Assembly (NCBI RefSeq): GCF_002155915.1
Contig: NZ_MUME01000202.1
Span: 1 to 34,631 of the forward strand
Reading direction: 5' to 3'
Source of the DNA: Streptomyces thermovulgaris
Lineage (GTDB): Bacteria; Actinomycetota; Actinomycetes; Streptomycetales; Streptomycetaceae
DNA: 34,631 nt
Notes under the pieces: model-generated
Seen by the model: the letters and a program-made list of their open reading frames with translations, nothing else
Told to the model about the DNA's origin: nothing
Database searches by the model: none
Part shown: positions 7,449 to 15,847 of the stretch, one piece after another
Position numbering within the stretch: the first letter of the stretch is position 1
How the letters are laid out: the number at the start of each line of letters is the position of its first letter
Program-made: the position numbers and the translations under genes

Positions 7449-7991
7449 TCACGCCTCGAACGTCGCCGCCAGCGCCTCCGCCAGCCCCGGCACCAGGTTC
7501 GCGCCCGTGAGGACCTCCGTCGGGGAGTCCTTCTCCCGCAGCCGCAGGGCCGACTCCCGGCTGCCGTCGCGCAGGACCGCCACCGTCATGCGGACCTCCT
7601 GGCGCTCGGGATGGTCGGCCACCCACTTGGCCAGCTCCGCCTCGGTCAGTCCCTCGGGGATCTGCTCCTCGGCGGACGGCGGCAGCATCAGGCGCTCCAC
7701 GGTCAGCGCGCAGCCGGTCACCGTCTCGGGCCAGGCGATCGTGCCCAGGAACTCGTCGAGCGGCCGGTCCGTCGGGACCTCGTCCTGCTCGATCGGGGTG
7801 AAACCGGCGGCCCCCTGCTCGTCCCCCAGGCCGAGCCGGGCCGCGAGGGCGGGTTCCTGGGCCCGCAGTCGTGCGGTGTCTACGAGCGCGAAGAGACGAG
7901 CGGGCTGATCCCAGCCGAGGCCGGAGGCGTACTCGTCGATCTCGAGCACGGCCCGGGTGAGCGGGCTCGCTGCCATGGGAGTGTTGGACAT
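7449..7991 (-). CDS. PPA1309 family protein (conserved actinobacterial)
   Basis: A 180-residue soluble acidic protein that I recognise as the actinobacterial PPA1309 family by its N-terminal LTRAVLEIDEYASGLGWDQPARLFALVDT and the IAWPETVTGCALTVERLMLPP block. There is no signal peptide, membrane segment or known catalytic motif; function is uncharacterised. The ATG at 7991 (SNTPMAASPLTRA) is chosen over a longer in-frame reading because the family starts close to the LTRAVLE segment; an AGGCAGGA stretch lies 8 bp before it. It is divergent from the UPF0182 gene, and the 164 bp between them must hold both promoters, which I could not define. Confidence 0.8.
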   Translation of the reverse strand: MSNTPMAASPLTRAVLEIDEYASGLGWDQPARLFALVDTARLRAQEPALAARLGLGDEQGAAGFTPIEQDEVPTDRPLDEFLGTIAWPETVTGCALTVERLMLPPSAEEQIPEGLTEAELAKWVADHPERQEVRMTVAVLRDGSRESALRLREKDSPTEVLTGANLVPGLAEALAATFEA

Positions 7992-8155
7992 GGTCACAAT
8001 CCTGCCTCGTTCTCGGCCGGAACCGGGAACTGAGTAAAGGATGAGTAAGTTGCATAAGTGTGGGCCCACGTTCGCGGGGGCGCACCGTACGGTCCACGGA
8101 CAGGGCCTGACGCAAACGAGACCCAATCCAACAGCGAACTTCGAGGTGCACACCC

Positions 8156-11100
8156 TTGGCTTTCCAGATGCCGGACCGCGGCGGAGGCCCGACAGGGCCG
8201 CGGATGAGAGTGGGCCGCCCGTCCCGGCGTGCCAGGACCCTGCTCATGACGCTGGGCGTCCTTGCCGGCCTCGGCATGGCCTTCGCCATGTTCGCGGGCT
8301 TCTGGACGGACTGGCTGTGGTACCGGTCGGTGCGTTATTCGTCCGTGTTCACCACCACGCTGTGGACCAAGATCGGCCTCTTCTTCGTCTTCGGTCTGCT
8401 GATGGCGGGCGTGGTCGGACTCAACATCTGGCTCGCGCACCGGCTGCGGCCGCCGCTGAGCGCGATGTCGCTGGAGCAGCAGAGCCTGGACCGCTACCGG
8501 ATGGGCATCGCTCCGTACAAGAAGTGGCTGTTGTTCGGCATCACGGCGCTGGTCGGCCTGATCGCCGGAGCCTCCGCCGCGAGCCAGTGGCGGACCTGGC
8601 TGATGTGGGTCAACGGCGTGCCGTTCGGCAAGCGTGACCCGCAGTTCAACCTGGACGTCTCCTTCTACGCCTTCGACCTGCCCTGGTACCGGTTCCTGCT
8701 GGGCTTCGGCTTCGCCGCCACGATCCTGTCCCTGATCGCCGCGGCGCTCACCCACTACCTGTACGGCGGGCTGCGCGTCACCAGCCCCGGCGCGCGGGCC
8801 ACGGCCGCGGCGACCGGGCACCTGTCGGTGCTGCTCGGCGTCTTCGTGACGCTGAAGGCGGTGGCGTACTGGCTGGACCGCTACGGGCTGGCGGTGAAGT
8901 CCAGCGACTTCAAGGCGGCCGGCAACTGGACGGGTCTGCGGTACGTCGACGCCCACGCCTATCTGCCGGCCAAGACGATCCTGTTCTGCATCGCGGTCAT
9001 CTGCGCGCTGCTGTTCTTCGCCACCCTGTGGCGGCGCACCTGGCAGCTGCCGGTCATCGGCTTCGGCCTGATGGTGTTCTCGGCCATCCTCATCGGCGGC
9101 CTGTACCCGGCGATCGTGCAGAAGTTCCAGGTCCAGCCCAACGAGCAGGCCAAGGAGGCGCCCTACGTCGCGAAGAACATCAAGGCGACGCGTGAGGCGT
9201 ACGGCATCGACAACGCCAAGGTCTCCGAGTACGCGGGCAAGAGCCAGACCACGGACAAGACGAAGCTGCGCGACGAGGTCGAGAAGACCGTGAGCATCCG
9301 CATACTCGACCCGAACGTCGTCTCACCGACGTTCCAGCAGCTCCAGCAGATCCGGAACTTCTACGGCTTCCCGGCCAATCTGGACGTCGACCGCTACACC
9401 ACCAAGGACGGCAAGAGCCAGGACACCGTCATCGGTCTGCGCGAGCTGAACCTCGACGGCATCCCGAAGAAGAACTGGATCAACAACCACTTCCGCTACA
9501 CCCACGGCTACGGCGTCGTCGCGGCCAAGGGCGCCGAGGCCAACGACAACGGCCAGCCGTCCTTCATCGAGTCCGACCTGCCCTCCAGGGGCGAGCTGGG
9601 CAAGTACGAGCAGCGGATCTACTACGGCGAGAAGACCACCACCTACTCGATCGTCGGCGGCCCCCAGGAGGAGGTCGACTACTCCGACGACAGCGGTGAG
9701 AAGACCACCCGCTACCAGGGCAACAGCGGCGTCAGCCTCTCCAACCCGGTCAACCGGGCCGCGTACGCGGTGGCGTTCGGCGAGCCGCAGATCCTCTACT
9801 CCGGCGCGATCGGCGAGGGCTCGCGGATCCTGTACAACCGCACGCCCAAGGAGCGCGTCGAGGCGGTGGCGCCCTGGCTGACCATCGACGGCGACGCCTA
9901 CCCGGCGGTGGTCGACGGCCGCATCCAGTGGATCGTCGACGCCTACACGACGACGAACGGCTACCCGTACTCCTCCCGCACGACGCTGGGGGACACCACG
10001 GCCGACTCGCTGACCTTCAACAACGACCAGCGCGCGGTGGTGGCCCAGCAGAACCAGGTCAACTACATCCGCAACTCGGTGAAGGCGACCGTCGACGCCT
10101 ACAGCGGCGAGGTCAGGCTGTACGAGTGGGACACCGAGGACCCGGTCCTGAAGACCTGGATGAAGGCGTTCCCCGGCACGGTCGAGCCCAGGGAGAACAT
10201 CTCGCCGGCGCTGATGGAGCACCTGCGCTACCCGCAGGACCTGTTCAAGGTCCAGCGTGAGCTGCTCACCCGCTACCACGTGCAGGACGCGCAGACCTTC
10301 CTCAGCGGCAGCGAGGTGTGGCAGGTGCCGGACGACCCGACCACCAAGTCGGGCAACGCGGTGCCGCCGTACTACCTGACCATGAAGATGCCCGACCAGG
10401 AGTCCCAGGCGTTCTCGCTGACGACGACGTTCACGCCGACGGGCCGGGACAACCTGAGCGCCTTCATGGCGGTCGACGCCGAGGCGGGCACGCCCGGCTA
10501 CGGCCAGATCAGGATCCTGAAGCTGCCGGCGAGCACCACGGTCGGCGGCCCCAAGCAGGTGCAGAGCCAGTTCAACTCCAACTCGCAGCAGAACATCGCC
10601 GAGTTCGTCCGGCTCATCCGGGGCGGTGACTCGGAGATCGAGTACGGCAACCTGCTGACCGTCCCGCTGGACGGCGGACTGCTCTACGTGGAGCCGGTCT
10701 ATGTGCGCGGTGGACAGCTGAAGTACCCGCTGATGCGGAAGGTGCTGGTGACCTACGACGGCGTCACCGCGTTCGAGAACACCCTCGACGAGGCCCTCGA
10801 CAAGGTCTTCGGCACCTCGGGTTCGGCACCTCCGCCCTCCGGGGACACCGGGACCGGCGACACCGGCTCCGGCGAGACCTCGCCGCCGCCCCCGACGAGC
10901 GGCAACCCGACGGTCCAGCAGGCGCTGAAGGACGCGCAGAAGGCCTTCGACGCCGGGCAGGAGGCCCTGAAGAAGGGCGACTGGCAGGCCTACGGCCAGG
11001 CGCAGAAGGATCTTCAGGACGCACTGAAGCGGGCCGCGGAGGCGCAGGCGCAGGCGGAGAAGTCCGGCGGCGGTGACAAGAACGCCGACGGAGGCGGCGC

Positions 11101-11158
11101 CAACCCGCCCGAACCGGAGCAGAGTTCGGGCGCCGATCCCGGCGCAGCCGACAGCTGA
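8156..11158 (+). CDS. UPF0182 family integral membrane protein
   Basis: A 1000-residue UPF0182 protein of typical length. Seven hydrophobic segments lie in the first third (about residues 28-50, 72-93, 120-140, 172-195, 215-235, 265-285 and 292-312). A large, probably extracytoplasmic domain follows, with conserved phrases such as [18 protein letters not shown] and [16 protein letters not shown]. The last 120 residues are Pro/Gly/Ser-rich linkers around a predicted helical stretch ([19 protein letters not shown]). Start is the TTG at 8156 with GAGGT at 8143-8147, 8 bp upstream; an ATG at 8168 is the alternative. Molecular function is unknown. It is followed by a strong terminator. Confidence 0.9.
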   Translation: MAFQMPDRGGGPTGPRMRVGRPSRRARTLLMTLGVLAGLGMAFAMFAGFWTDWLWYRSVRYSSVFTTTLWTKIGLFFVFGLLMAGVVGLNIWLAHRLRPPLSAMSLEQQSLDRYRMGIAPYKKWLLFGITALVGLIAGASAASQWRTWLMWVNGVPFGKRDPQFNLDVSFYAFDLPWYRFLLGFGFAATILSLIAAALTHYLYGGLRVTSPGARATAAATGHLSVLLGVFVTLKAVAYWLDRYGLAVKSSDFKAAGNWTGLRYVDAHAYLPAKTILFCIAVICALLFFATLWRRTWQLPVIGFGLMVFSAILIGGLYPAIVQKFQVQPNEQAKEAPYVAKNIKATREAYGIDNAKVSEYAGKSQTTDKTKLRDEVEKTVSIRILDPNVVSPTFQQLQQIRNFYGFPANLDVDRYTTKDGKSQDTVIGLRELNLDGIPKKNWINNHFRYTHGYGVVAAKGAEANDNGQPSFIESDLPSRGELGKYEQRIYYGEKTTTYSIVGGPQEEVDYSDDSGEKTTRYQGNSGVSLSNPVNRAAYAVAFGEPQILYSGAIGEGSRILYNRTPKERVEAVAPWLTIDGDAYPAVVDGRIQWIVDAYTTTNGYPYSSRTTLGDTTADSLTFNNDQRAVVAQQNQVNYIRNSVKATVDAYSGEVRLYEWDTEDPVLKTWMKAFPGTVEPRENISPALMEHLRYPQDLFKVQRELLTRYHVQDAQTFLSGSEVWQVPDDPTTKSGNAVPPYYLTMKMPDQESQAFSLTTTFTPTGRDNLSAFMAVDAEAGTPGYGQIRILKLPASTTVGGPKQVQSQFNSNSQQNIAEFVRLIRGGDSEIEYGNLLTVPLDGGLLYVEPVYVRGGQLKYPLMRKVLVTYDGVTAFENTLDEALDKVFGTSGSAPPPSGDTGTGDTGSGETSPPPPTSGNPTVQQALKDAQKAFDAGQEALKKGDWQAYGQAQKDLQDALKRAAEAQAQAEKSGGGDKNADGGGANPPEPEQSSGADPGAADS

Positions 11159-11173
11159 TCGCTCCGGCCGAGC

Positions 11174-11212
11174 CGAAGGGCCCGGATCCGTGCCGCGGAT
11201 CCGGGCCCTTCG
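11174..11212 (+). terminator. Terminator after the UPF0182 gene
   Basis: A perfect 17-bp stem (11174-11190 with 11196-11212, CGAAGGGCCC at the outer end) and a 5-base loop, 16 bp after the stop. Confidence 0.88.
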
Positions 11213-11315
11213 CGGTGTACGAACGCATGTGCCGACATGTTCTGCGGCCGCGCCACCGTGGGGAGTTGAGCCGTCTGTGTTTGACTTGTCTCTCTGTGGG
11301 CATGTCGACAAAACG

Positions 11316-11354
11316 CTGAACTGACCTCACTGACTGCGGTATACCAGGTGTACC
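11316..11354 (+). promoter_or_regulatory. Putative promoter and overlapping palindrome before the Sel1/TPR gene
   Basis: CTGAAC (11316-11321), an 18-bp spacer and TATACC (11340-11345) resemble a vegetative promoter, which would give a leader of about 25 bases. The -10 is embedded in a 7-1-7 imperfect palindrome GTATACC-A-GGTGTAC (11339-11353, one mismatch), which could be an operator. Confidence 0.4.
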
Positions 11355-11375
11355 CAGGTTGCAGGTGGTGCGACG

Positions 11376-13208
11376 ATGGACGTTATGGGGGACAAGGCAA
11401 CTCTGCACGAGACGGGGCGATTTGTACGGGCTTCCGACTCCGAGGAGGCCGGAAGCGACGACCGGGACGAGACCGGGGTGGCCGCCGAGGAGGTCGCGGA
11501 ACTGGCACGTCGTCGCCTCGCTGCGGAGTCGGGGGACGTCGAGGCCATGAGCGTCCTGGGGGCCATGCTGCTGCGCCGCGGCGATCTCGACGGAGCCGAA
11601 CCCCATCTGCGGGCCGCCACCGCGGCCGGTGACCGCGCCGCCGCCAACAATCTGGGAGTCCTTCTCCACCAGCGGGGATACCCCGACGAGGCCGCCGGAT
11701 GGTGGCGGATCGCCGCCGTCGCCGGATCCGCGGCGGCCGCGCACGCGCTCGGACGCCACCACCGCGAGCGCGGCGACGAGCCCGCCGCCGAGTACTGGCT
11801 GCGCCAGTCCGCCGAGCAGGGACACGTCCTCGGCGCCTACGCGCTCGCCGACCTGCTGGAGCACCGCGGGGACGCCGAGGCCGAGCGCTGGATGCGGGCC
11901 GCCGCCGAGCGGGGCCACCGGGAGGCCGGGTACCGGCTGGCCCGGACACTGGAGCGGCGGGCCGCGCGAAGGGCCGCCGGCGACGACGTGGTCGCCCTCA
12001 GGCAGGAGGCCGAACAGTGGTACCGGCAGGCCGCCGCGCGCGGGCACCGCCGGGCCGCACTGCACCTCGGCGCGATCCTGGAGAAGCGCGGCGAGATCGA
12101 GGAGGCCGGCCGCTGGTACCTGACCGCCGCCAAGGACGGCGAGGTGCGGGCCGCCTGCGCACTCGGCTTCCTGCTGCGGGACGCCGGCGACCTCGAGGGC
12201 GCCGCCGCATGGTGGCTGCGGGCCGCGCAGAACGGCGACGGCAACGCGGCCAACGCGCTGGGCGCCCTGTACGCCGAACGCGGCGAGACCCAGACCGCCG
12301 AGCGGTGGTACCGGGCGGCGATGGACGCGGGCGACGTCAACGGCGCCTACAACCTCGGGCTGCTCTGCGCCGAGCAGGGCCGGATCACCCAGGCCGAGCA
12401 GTGGTACCGGCGCGCGGCCTACGCCGGGCACCGGGAGGCGGCGAACGCCCTCGCCGTGCTGCTGATGCAGAGCGGCGACACCGGCGGTGCCGAGCCGTGG
12501 TTCTCCAAGGCGGCCGAGGCCGGCAGCGTCGACGCCGCGTTCAACCTGGGAATCCTCTACGCGGGGCGGGAGCTGGAGCCCGAGGCCCTGCGCTGGTACG
12601 AGCGGGCGGCGGCCGCCGGGCACACGGAGGCGGCGCTGCAGGTGGGGATCGCTCGGCTGCGCGCGGGGGACGAGCAGGAGGCCGAGCGGTACCTGCGGTG
12701 CGCGGCCGGCGGCGGCAGCGCGGAGGCCGCGTACCGGCTGGCCACCCTGCTCGACGCCCGCCGGCCGCCGGCACCCGCGCACGAGCTCGGCGAGCCCGCG
12801 TTCCCCGACAAGACCGAGTGCGAGGAGTGGTACGAGCGGGCGGCCTCCCAGGGGCACCGGCGTGCGCAGGTGCGGGTCGGGATGCTGGCCGCGGCCCGCG
12901 GGGACGTGGTGGAGGCGGCGCGCTGGTACCGGACGGCGGCGGAGGCCGGCTCCAGCAACGGCGCGTTCAACCTGGGGCTGCTGCTCGCCCGGGAGGGCAG
13001 CGAGCCCGAGGCCGCCGTGTGGTGGCAGCGCGCCGCCGACGCCGGGCACGGCAGGGCGGCGCTCCGGCTCGCCCTGGTCCATGCGCGCCGGGGCGAGCTG
13101 TCCGAGGGCCAGCGGTGGGCCGACCGGGCCGTGGAGCTGGGACCGGCGGCGGTCGCCGAGCGGGCGGCGCGGCTGCGGGACGCCCTGCGCGAGGAGCTGT
13201 CGGCGTGA
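11376..13208 (+). CDS. Sel1-like/tetratricopeptide repeat protein
   Basis: A 610-residue protein made almost entirely of Sel1-type helix-turn-helix repeats of about 36 residues, roughly 13-14 of them between residues 40 and 600. Typical units are NNLGVLLHQRGYPDEAAGWW and NLGLLCAEQGRITQAEQWYR. The first 35 residues are acidic and disordered-looking (SDSEEAGSDDRDETG). There is no signal peptide or membrane segment. Such solenoids are protein-interaction scaffolds; partners cannot be inferred here. The ATG at 11376 has AGGTGG at 11363-11368, 7 bp upstream; an ATG at 11385 lacks one. The gene lies alone between the UPF0182 terminator and the tRNA. Confidence 0.85.
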   Translation: MDVMGDKATLHETGRFVRASDSEEAGSDDRDETGVAAEEVAELARRRLAAESGDVEAMSVLGAMLLRRGDLDGAEPHLRAATAAGDRAAANNLGVLLHQRGYPDEAAGWWRIAAVAGSAAAAHALGRHHRERGDEPAAEYWLRQSAEQGHVLGAYALADLLEHRGDAEAERWMRAAAERGHREAGYRLARTLERRAARRAAGDDVVALRQEAEQWYRQAAARGHRRAALHLGAILEKRGEIEEAGRWYLTAAKDGEVRAACALGFLLRDAGDLEGAAAWWLRAAQNGDGNAANALGALYAERGETQTAERWYRAAMDAGDVNGAYNLGLLCAEQGRITQAEQWYRRAAYAGHREAANALAVLLMQSGDTGGAEPWFSKAAEAGSVDAAFNLGILYAGRELEPEALRWYERAAAAGHTEAALQVGIARLRAGDEQEAERYLRCAAGGGSAEAAYRLATLLDARRPPAPAHELGEPAFPDKTECEEWYERAASQGHRRAQVRVGMLAAARGDVVEAARWYRTAAEAGSSNGAFNLGLLLAREGSEPEAAVWWQRAADAGHGRAALRLALVHARRGELSEGQRWADRAVELGPAAVAERAARLRDALREELSA

Positions 13209-13216
13209 GGTGCGGG

Positions 13217-13251
13217 GCATGCTCCGCGGCAGGGCGTCGCGGAGCATGCCG
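13217..13251 (+). terminator. Hairpin after the Sel1/TPR gene
   Basis: A perfect 13-bp stem (GGCATGCTCCGCG at 13217-13229, complement at 13239-13251) with a 9-base loop, 8 bp after the stop. Confidence 0.7.
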
Positions 13252-13315
13252 CGGGGGCGAGGTACGGGACGCCTTGGTCCGCGGAATGCGCCGCCGGGGG
13301 CGGGTGCGCGGGGCG

Positions 13316-13339
13316 GATGTACGGGATGTGACGTACATC
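13316..13339. promoter_or_regulatory. Inverted repeat upstream of the tRNA-fMet promoter
   Basis: GATGTAC (13316-13322) and GTACATC (13333-13339) are separated by 10 bp, so the half-sites are 17 bp apart centre to centre. The element ends 24 bp before the -35 of the tRNA promoter. It is palindromic and of operator size, but no function is known to me. Confidence 0.35.
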
Positions 13340-13362
13340 GCGCCGCGCACGGCCCAGGTGAT

Positions 13363-13392
13363 TTGCTTCTTTCCCCGTCGTTCACGTAATGT
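13363..13392 (+). promoter_or_regulatory. Promoter of initiator tRNA
   Basis: TTGCTT (13363-13368), an 18-bp spacer and TAATGT (13387-13392) form a good vegetative promoter. Transcription would start near 13399, a few bases before the mature tRNA at 13405. Confidence 0.7.
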
Positions 13393-13404
13393 TGCAGTCG
13401 TCGA

Positions 13405-13478
13405 CGCGGGGTGGAGCAGCTCGGTAGCTCGCTGGGCTCATAACCCAGAGGTCGCAGGTTCAAATCCTGTCCCCGCTA
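13405..13478 (+). tRNA. Initiator tRNA-fMet (anticodon CAT)
   Basis: A 74-base tRNA with anticodon CAT at 13439-13441. It has initiator hallmarks: the first base pair is mismatched (C at 13405 against T at 13477), and the anticodon stem has three consecutive G-C pairs (GGG at 13434-13436, CCC at 13444-13446). The T arm contains GGTTCAAATCC. CCA is not encoded, so the tail must be added. A promoter precedes it and a hairpin follows 7 bp downstream, so it is a single-gene unit. No integrase or attachment-site duplication is visible. Confidence 0.97.
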
Positions 13479-13485
13479 CTGAGGT

Positions 13486-13523
13486 CCGAGGGCCGGAATC
13501 CGATCGAGGATTCCGGCCCTCGG
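13486..13523 (+). terminator. Terminator of the tRNA gene
   Basis: A perfect 16-bp stem (13486-13501 with 13508-13523, CCGAGGGCCGG at the outer end) and loop GATCGA, followed by CGTTTCC. Confidence 0.88.
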
Positions 13524-13564
13524 CGTTTCCGGCGCGGCCCTCCGGCACGGCCGTACGTCTCGCA

Positions 13565-13601
13565 CCAGGCCCCCGGCACCTCGCCGGTGCCGGGGGCCTG
13601 G
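13565..13601 (-). terminator. Terminator of the Fur-family regulator gene
   Basis: A perfect 16-bp stem (13565-13580 with 13586-13601, CCAGGCCCCC at the outer end) and loop TCGCC, 36 bp beyond the stop of the minus-strand Fur-family gene. Confidence 0.8.
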
Positions 13602-13637
13602 CAAACCCTGGAAGGCGTCTGGAAGGCGTCGTCGCGG

Positions 13638-14054
13638 TCAGGACGCCGCGCAGTTCGGGCACAGACCGCGGTAGGTCACCTCGACGTCCGAGACGGTGAA
13701 GCCGAAGCGCTCCGAGTCGGGCAGGTCGGCCAGCGGATTGCCGTTCGGGTGGACGTCACGGATCGTGCCGCAGCCGGAGCAGATCAGATGGTGGTGCGGC
13801 CGGTGAGCGTTGGGGTCGTACCGCTTGGCGCGCTTGTCCGTGGTCACCTCGAGGACCTCGCCGAGGGAGACCAGCTCGCCCAGCGTGTTGTAGACGGTTG
13901 CGCGAGAGATCTCGGGCAGCTTCGCGACGGCCCGCGCATGAACCTCGTCGGCCGTCAGATGAACGTGCTCACCGTCGAGTACCTCGGCCACGACGCGCCG
14001 CTGCGCGGTCATGCGCCACCCGCGTCCACGCAGCCGTTCCAGAAGGTCACTCAT
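13638..14054 (-). CDS. Fur family transcriptional regulator, PerR-like metal site
   Basis: A 138-residue Fur-family repressor. The winged helix occupies residues 1-78, with recognition helix ISRATVYNTLGELV. Two CxxC pairs (Cys92/Cys95 and Cys132/Cys135) form the usual structural zinc site. By alignment with Bacillus PerR, the regulatory ligands His37, Asp85, His91, His93 and Asp104 correspond to His32, Asp80, His87, His89 and Asp100. An Asp rather than Glu at the last position is the published marker of peroxide-sensing PerR, so this protein may sense H2O2 through Fe/Mn. It could still respond to another metal; I do not name it. It may be autoregulated: a direct repeat lies 44-69 bp upstream. 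Confidence 0.88.
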   Translation of the reverse strand: MSDLLERLRGRGWRMTAQRRVVAEVLDGEHVHLTADEVHARAVAKLPEISRATVYNTLGELVSLGEVLEVTTDKRAKRYDPNAHRPHHHLICSGCGTIRDVHPNGNPLADLPDSERFGFTVSDVEVTYRGLCPNCAAS

Positions 14055-14097
14055 GCGGACCAGCCTAACAGCAGGGGAATAGCCCCCCGAATGGGTG

Positions 14098-14123
14098 TGA
14101 CTTTGGAGTTTTGCTTGACTTTG
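14098..14123 (-). promoter_or_regulatory. Direct repeat TGACTTTG upstream of the Fur-family gene
   Basis: TGACTTTG occurs at 14098-14105 and again at 14116-14123, 18 bp apart, in an unusually AT-rich patch 44-69 bp before the regulator's start. The position suits an autoregulatory operator or the promoter. The remainder of 14055-14294 shows no gene and no clear promoter. Confidence 0.35.
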
Positions 14124-14294
14124 ACGCCGTCCAGCGTGAGGTCGATCCCGGCGTCGGTCAAGAGAGACGGCCGGACATTCGGCCAGGAGCCGGACCGTCT
14201 GCCGTGGCGGGCAGGCCGGGGTCCTTCGGGGCCGGCCCGCCGTGGTGTCCGCAGGAACCGTCGGGGTCTGCGGGAGTCGTGCCCGCGGGAACCG

Positions 14295-14696
14295 TCAGGC
14301 CGGTATCCGTGTCGCCTGCTGCCGGGCCGTCACCCAGCAGCGGATGATGTCACGGACGGAGACGATCCCCGTCGGCTCGCCGCCGTCCAGGACGATCAGA
14401 TGCCGGAAGCCGCCGTGCGCCATGGCCCGGGCCGCTTCCTCCAGGGTCCACGTCGGGGCGGCGAACACCACGTCGGTGGTGGTGTGGTCGTGCACGTGCT
14501 CGGTGTCCGGGTCCTGGCCCAGGCCGACGGAGTTGAGGATGTCGCGTTCGGTGAGGATGCCGATGCCCCCGGCGTCGGGGTCGTAGACCACGGCGGCGCC
14601 GACGCGGCGCGCGGACATCAGGGCCGCCGCCTGGCGGAGGGTGTGGGCGGGGCCGATGGTGAGAACCACGGTGCTCATGGCGTCACGGACGAGCAT
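14295..14696 (-). CDS. CBS domain-pair protein
   Basis: A 133-residue protein made of two CBS motifs: residues about 8-60 (MSTVVLTIGPAHTLRQAA, RVGAAVVYDPDAGGIGILTERDIL) and 75-125 (VFAAPTWTLEEAARAMAHGG, HLIVLDGGEPTGIVSVRDIIR). Such stand-alone Bateman modules bind adenine nucleotides and sense energy state, usually acting on a partner protein that cannot be identified here. The ATG at 14696 is chosen because AGGAGG lies upstream (11-bp gap, slightly long) and the protein then begins right at the first CBS motif. An upstream in-frame GTG at 14735 would add 13 residues but has no ribosome binding site. hisN lies upstream on the same strand. Confidence 0.85.
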   Translation of the reverse strand: MLVRDAMSTVVLTIGPAHTLRQAAALMSARRVGAAVVYDPDAGGIGILTERDILNSVGLGQDPDTEHVHDHTTTDVVFAAPTWTLEEAARAMAHGGFRHLIVLDGGEPTGIVSVRDIIRCWVTARQQATRIPA

Positions 14697-14729
14697 GGCT
14701 GGAGCCACCTCCTCGGAGGAATCCGGATA

Positions 14730-14751
14730 GTTCACGGATTCACAAATTCAC
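14730..14751 (-). promoter_or_regulatory. Triple 8-bp-spaced repeat upstream of the CBS gene
   Basis: On the minus strand GTGAAT, GTGAAT and GTGAAC recur every 8 bp (plus-strand 14746-14751, 14738-14743, 14730-14735), 34-55 bp before the CBS-protein start. Such phasing could be an activator or repressor site; no match to a known regulator was recognised. Confidence 0.3.
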
Positions 14752-14844
14752 AAGTGGGGGGACTCTCAGAGTCGCAGGCAAACCGGGCGCCAACAAGGGG
14801 GCACGGGCGGCCCGTCGGGGAGCACGCGGGGCAGGCGGCGCCTT

Positions 14845-15645
14845 TCAGCGGCGCCGGTTGAGATACTCCAGCATCTCGTCGTGCAGCAGCCCGTTGGACG
14901 CCGCCGCATTGCCGCTGTGCGGGCCGGGACGGCCGTCCAGCCCGGTGAAGGTGCCGCCGGCCTCGGTGACGATGATCGCGTTGGCGGCCATGTCCCACAG
15001 GGACAGCTCGGGTTCGGCGCAGAGGTCGACCGACCCCTCGGCGACCATCATGTACGGCCAGAAGTCGCCGTACGCGCGGGTGCGCCACACCGCACGGGTC
15101 AGGTCCAGGAAGCCGTCCAGGCGGCCCTGCTCCTCCCAGCCGCTGAGCGAGGAGTACGCGAAGGAGGCGTCCTCGAGCTTCGCCACGCGCGAGACCCGCA
15201 GCCTGCTCGCCTTCGTCAGGCTGCGGCCGGTGAAGGCGCCGTGGCCCTGCGCGGCCCACCAGCGGCGGCCGAGCGCGGGCGCGGAGACCACGCCGACGAC
15301 GGGCTGGTAGCCGCCCTCGGAGGCCTCCATCAGCGCGATGAGCGTCGCCCAGACGGGCACACCGCGGACGTAGTTCTTGGTGCCGTCGATCGGGTCGACG
15401 ACCCAGCGGCGGGGTCCGGTGCCCTCGATGCCGTACTCCTCGCCGAGGATCGCGTCGCGGGGACGGGCGCGCTGCAGCTGGCTGCGGATGAGTTCCTCCG
15501 CCGCCTTGTCCGCCTCGCTGACGGGGGTCATGTCCGGCTTCGTCTCGACCTCGAGGTCGAGGGCCTTGAAGCGTTCCATGGTCGCGGCGTCGGCGGCGTC
15601 GGCGAGGACGTGGGCCAGACGCAGGTCATCGAGGTAGTCGGGCAT
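14845..15645 (-). CDS. hisN: Histidinol-phosphate phosphatase, inositol monophosphatase superfamily
   Basis: A 266-residue Mg-dependent phosphatase that removes phosphate from L-histidinol phosphate in histidine synthesis. The IMPase metal-binding motifs are all present: GEEYG (68-72), WVVDPIDGTKNY (81-92, with Asp84, Asp87 and Thr89) and SLWDMAAN (215-222, with Asp218). The remembered orthologue SCO5208 of S. coelicolor was shown genetically to be the missing histidinol phosphatase, and this sequence matches it closely from start to end. The other his genes are elsewhere, as in S. coelicolor. The ATG at 15645 (PDYLDDLRLAHVL) is chosen to match the orthologue; a GTG three codons upstream is also possible. 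Confidence 0.9.
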   Translation of the reverse strand: MPDYLDDLRLAHVLADAADAATMERFKALDLEVETKPDMTPVSEADKAAEELIRSQLQRARPRDAILGEEYGIEGTGPRRWVVDPIDGTKNYVRGVPVWATLIALMEASEGGYQPVVGVVSAPALGRRWWAAQGHGAFTGRSLTKASRLRVSRVAKLEDASFAYSSLSGWEEQGRLDGFLDLTRAVWRTRAYGDFWPYMMVAEGSVDLCAEPELSLWDMAANAIIVTEAGGTFTGLDGRPGPHSGNAAASNGLLHDEMLEYLNRRR

Positions 15646-15784
15646 GTAAGGCACGGTATCCGCCCCGCGGGTGCGGGGCTACCGGGGGTGGGGGTGCGGC
15701 AGTGCACGTGAGTGGAGCAAGGGGCGGTTCGGGGGCGGGGCGCCGGCCGCCGGAGGGTGCTCCTCCACAACCCGTCACACACCC

Positions 15785-15813
15785 TTGACACTGTGTTCCC
15801 GCACGTCAAATCT
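15785..15813 (+). promoter_or_regulatory. Putative promoter of the TetR gene
   Basis: A perfect TTGACA (15785-15790) is followed after 17 bp by AAATCT (15808-15813), a poor -10. The predicted start would give a leader of about 28 bases ending in AGGGAGG at 15836-15842. The same region must also contain the divergent hisN promoter. Confidence 0.45.
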
Positions 15814-15847
15814 GGGCCCAGAGTTGCCCCGCCCCAGGGAGGCGATG

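Noticed and set aside
10764..13463. Very long minus-strand open frame (about 900 codons) opposite the Sel1/TPR gene
   Set aside because: High-GC genomes give long antisense frames. This one is low-complexity Arg/Gly/Pro/Leu, has no ribosome binding site, and crosses a tRNA and terminators. The plus-strand Sel1 repeats are clearly the real protein.
13405..13523. Integrative element at the tRNA-fMet gene
   Set aside because: There is no integrase, no excisionase and no duplicated tRNA 3' end; the surrounding genes look like conserved core.
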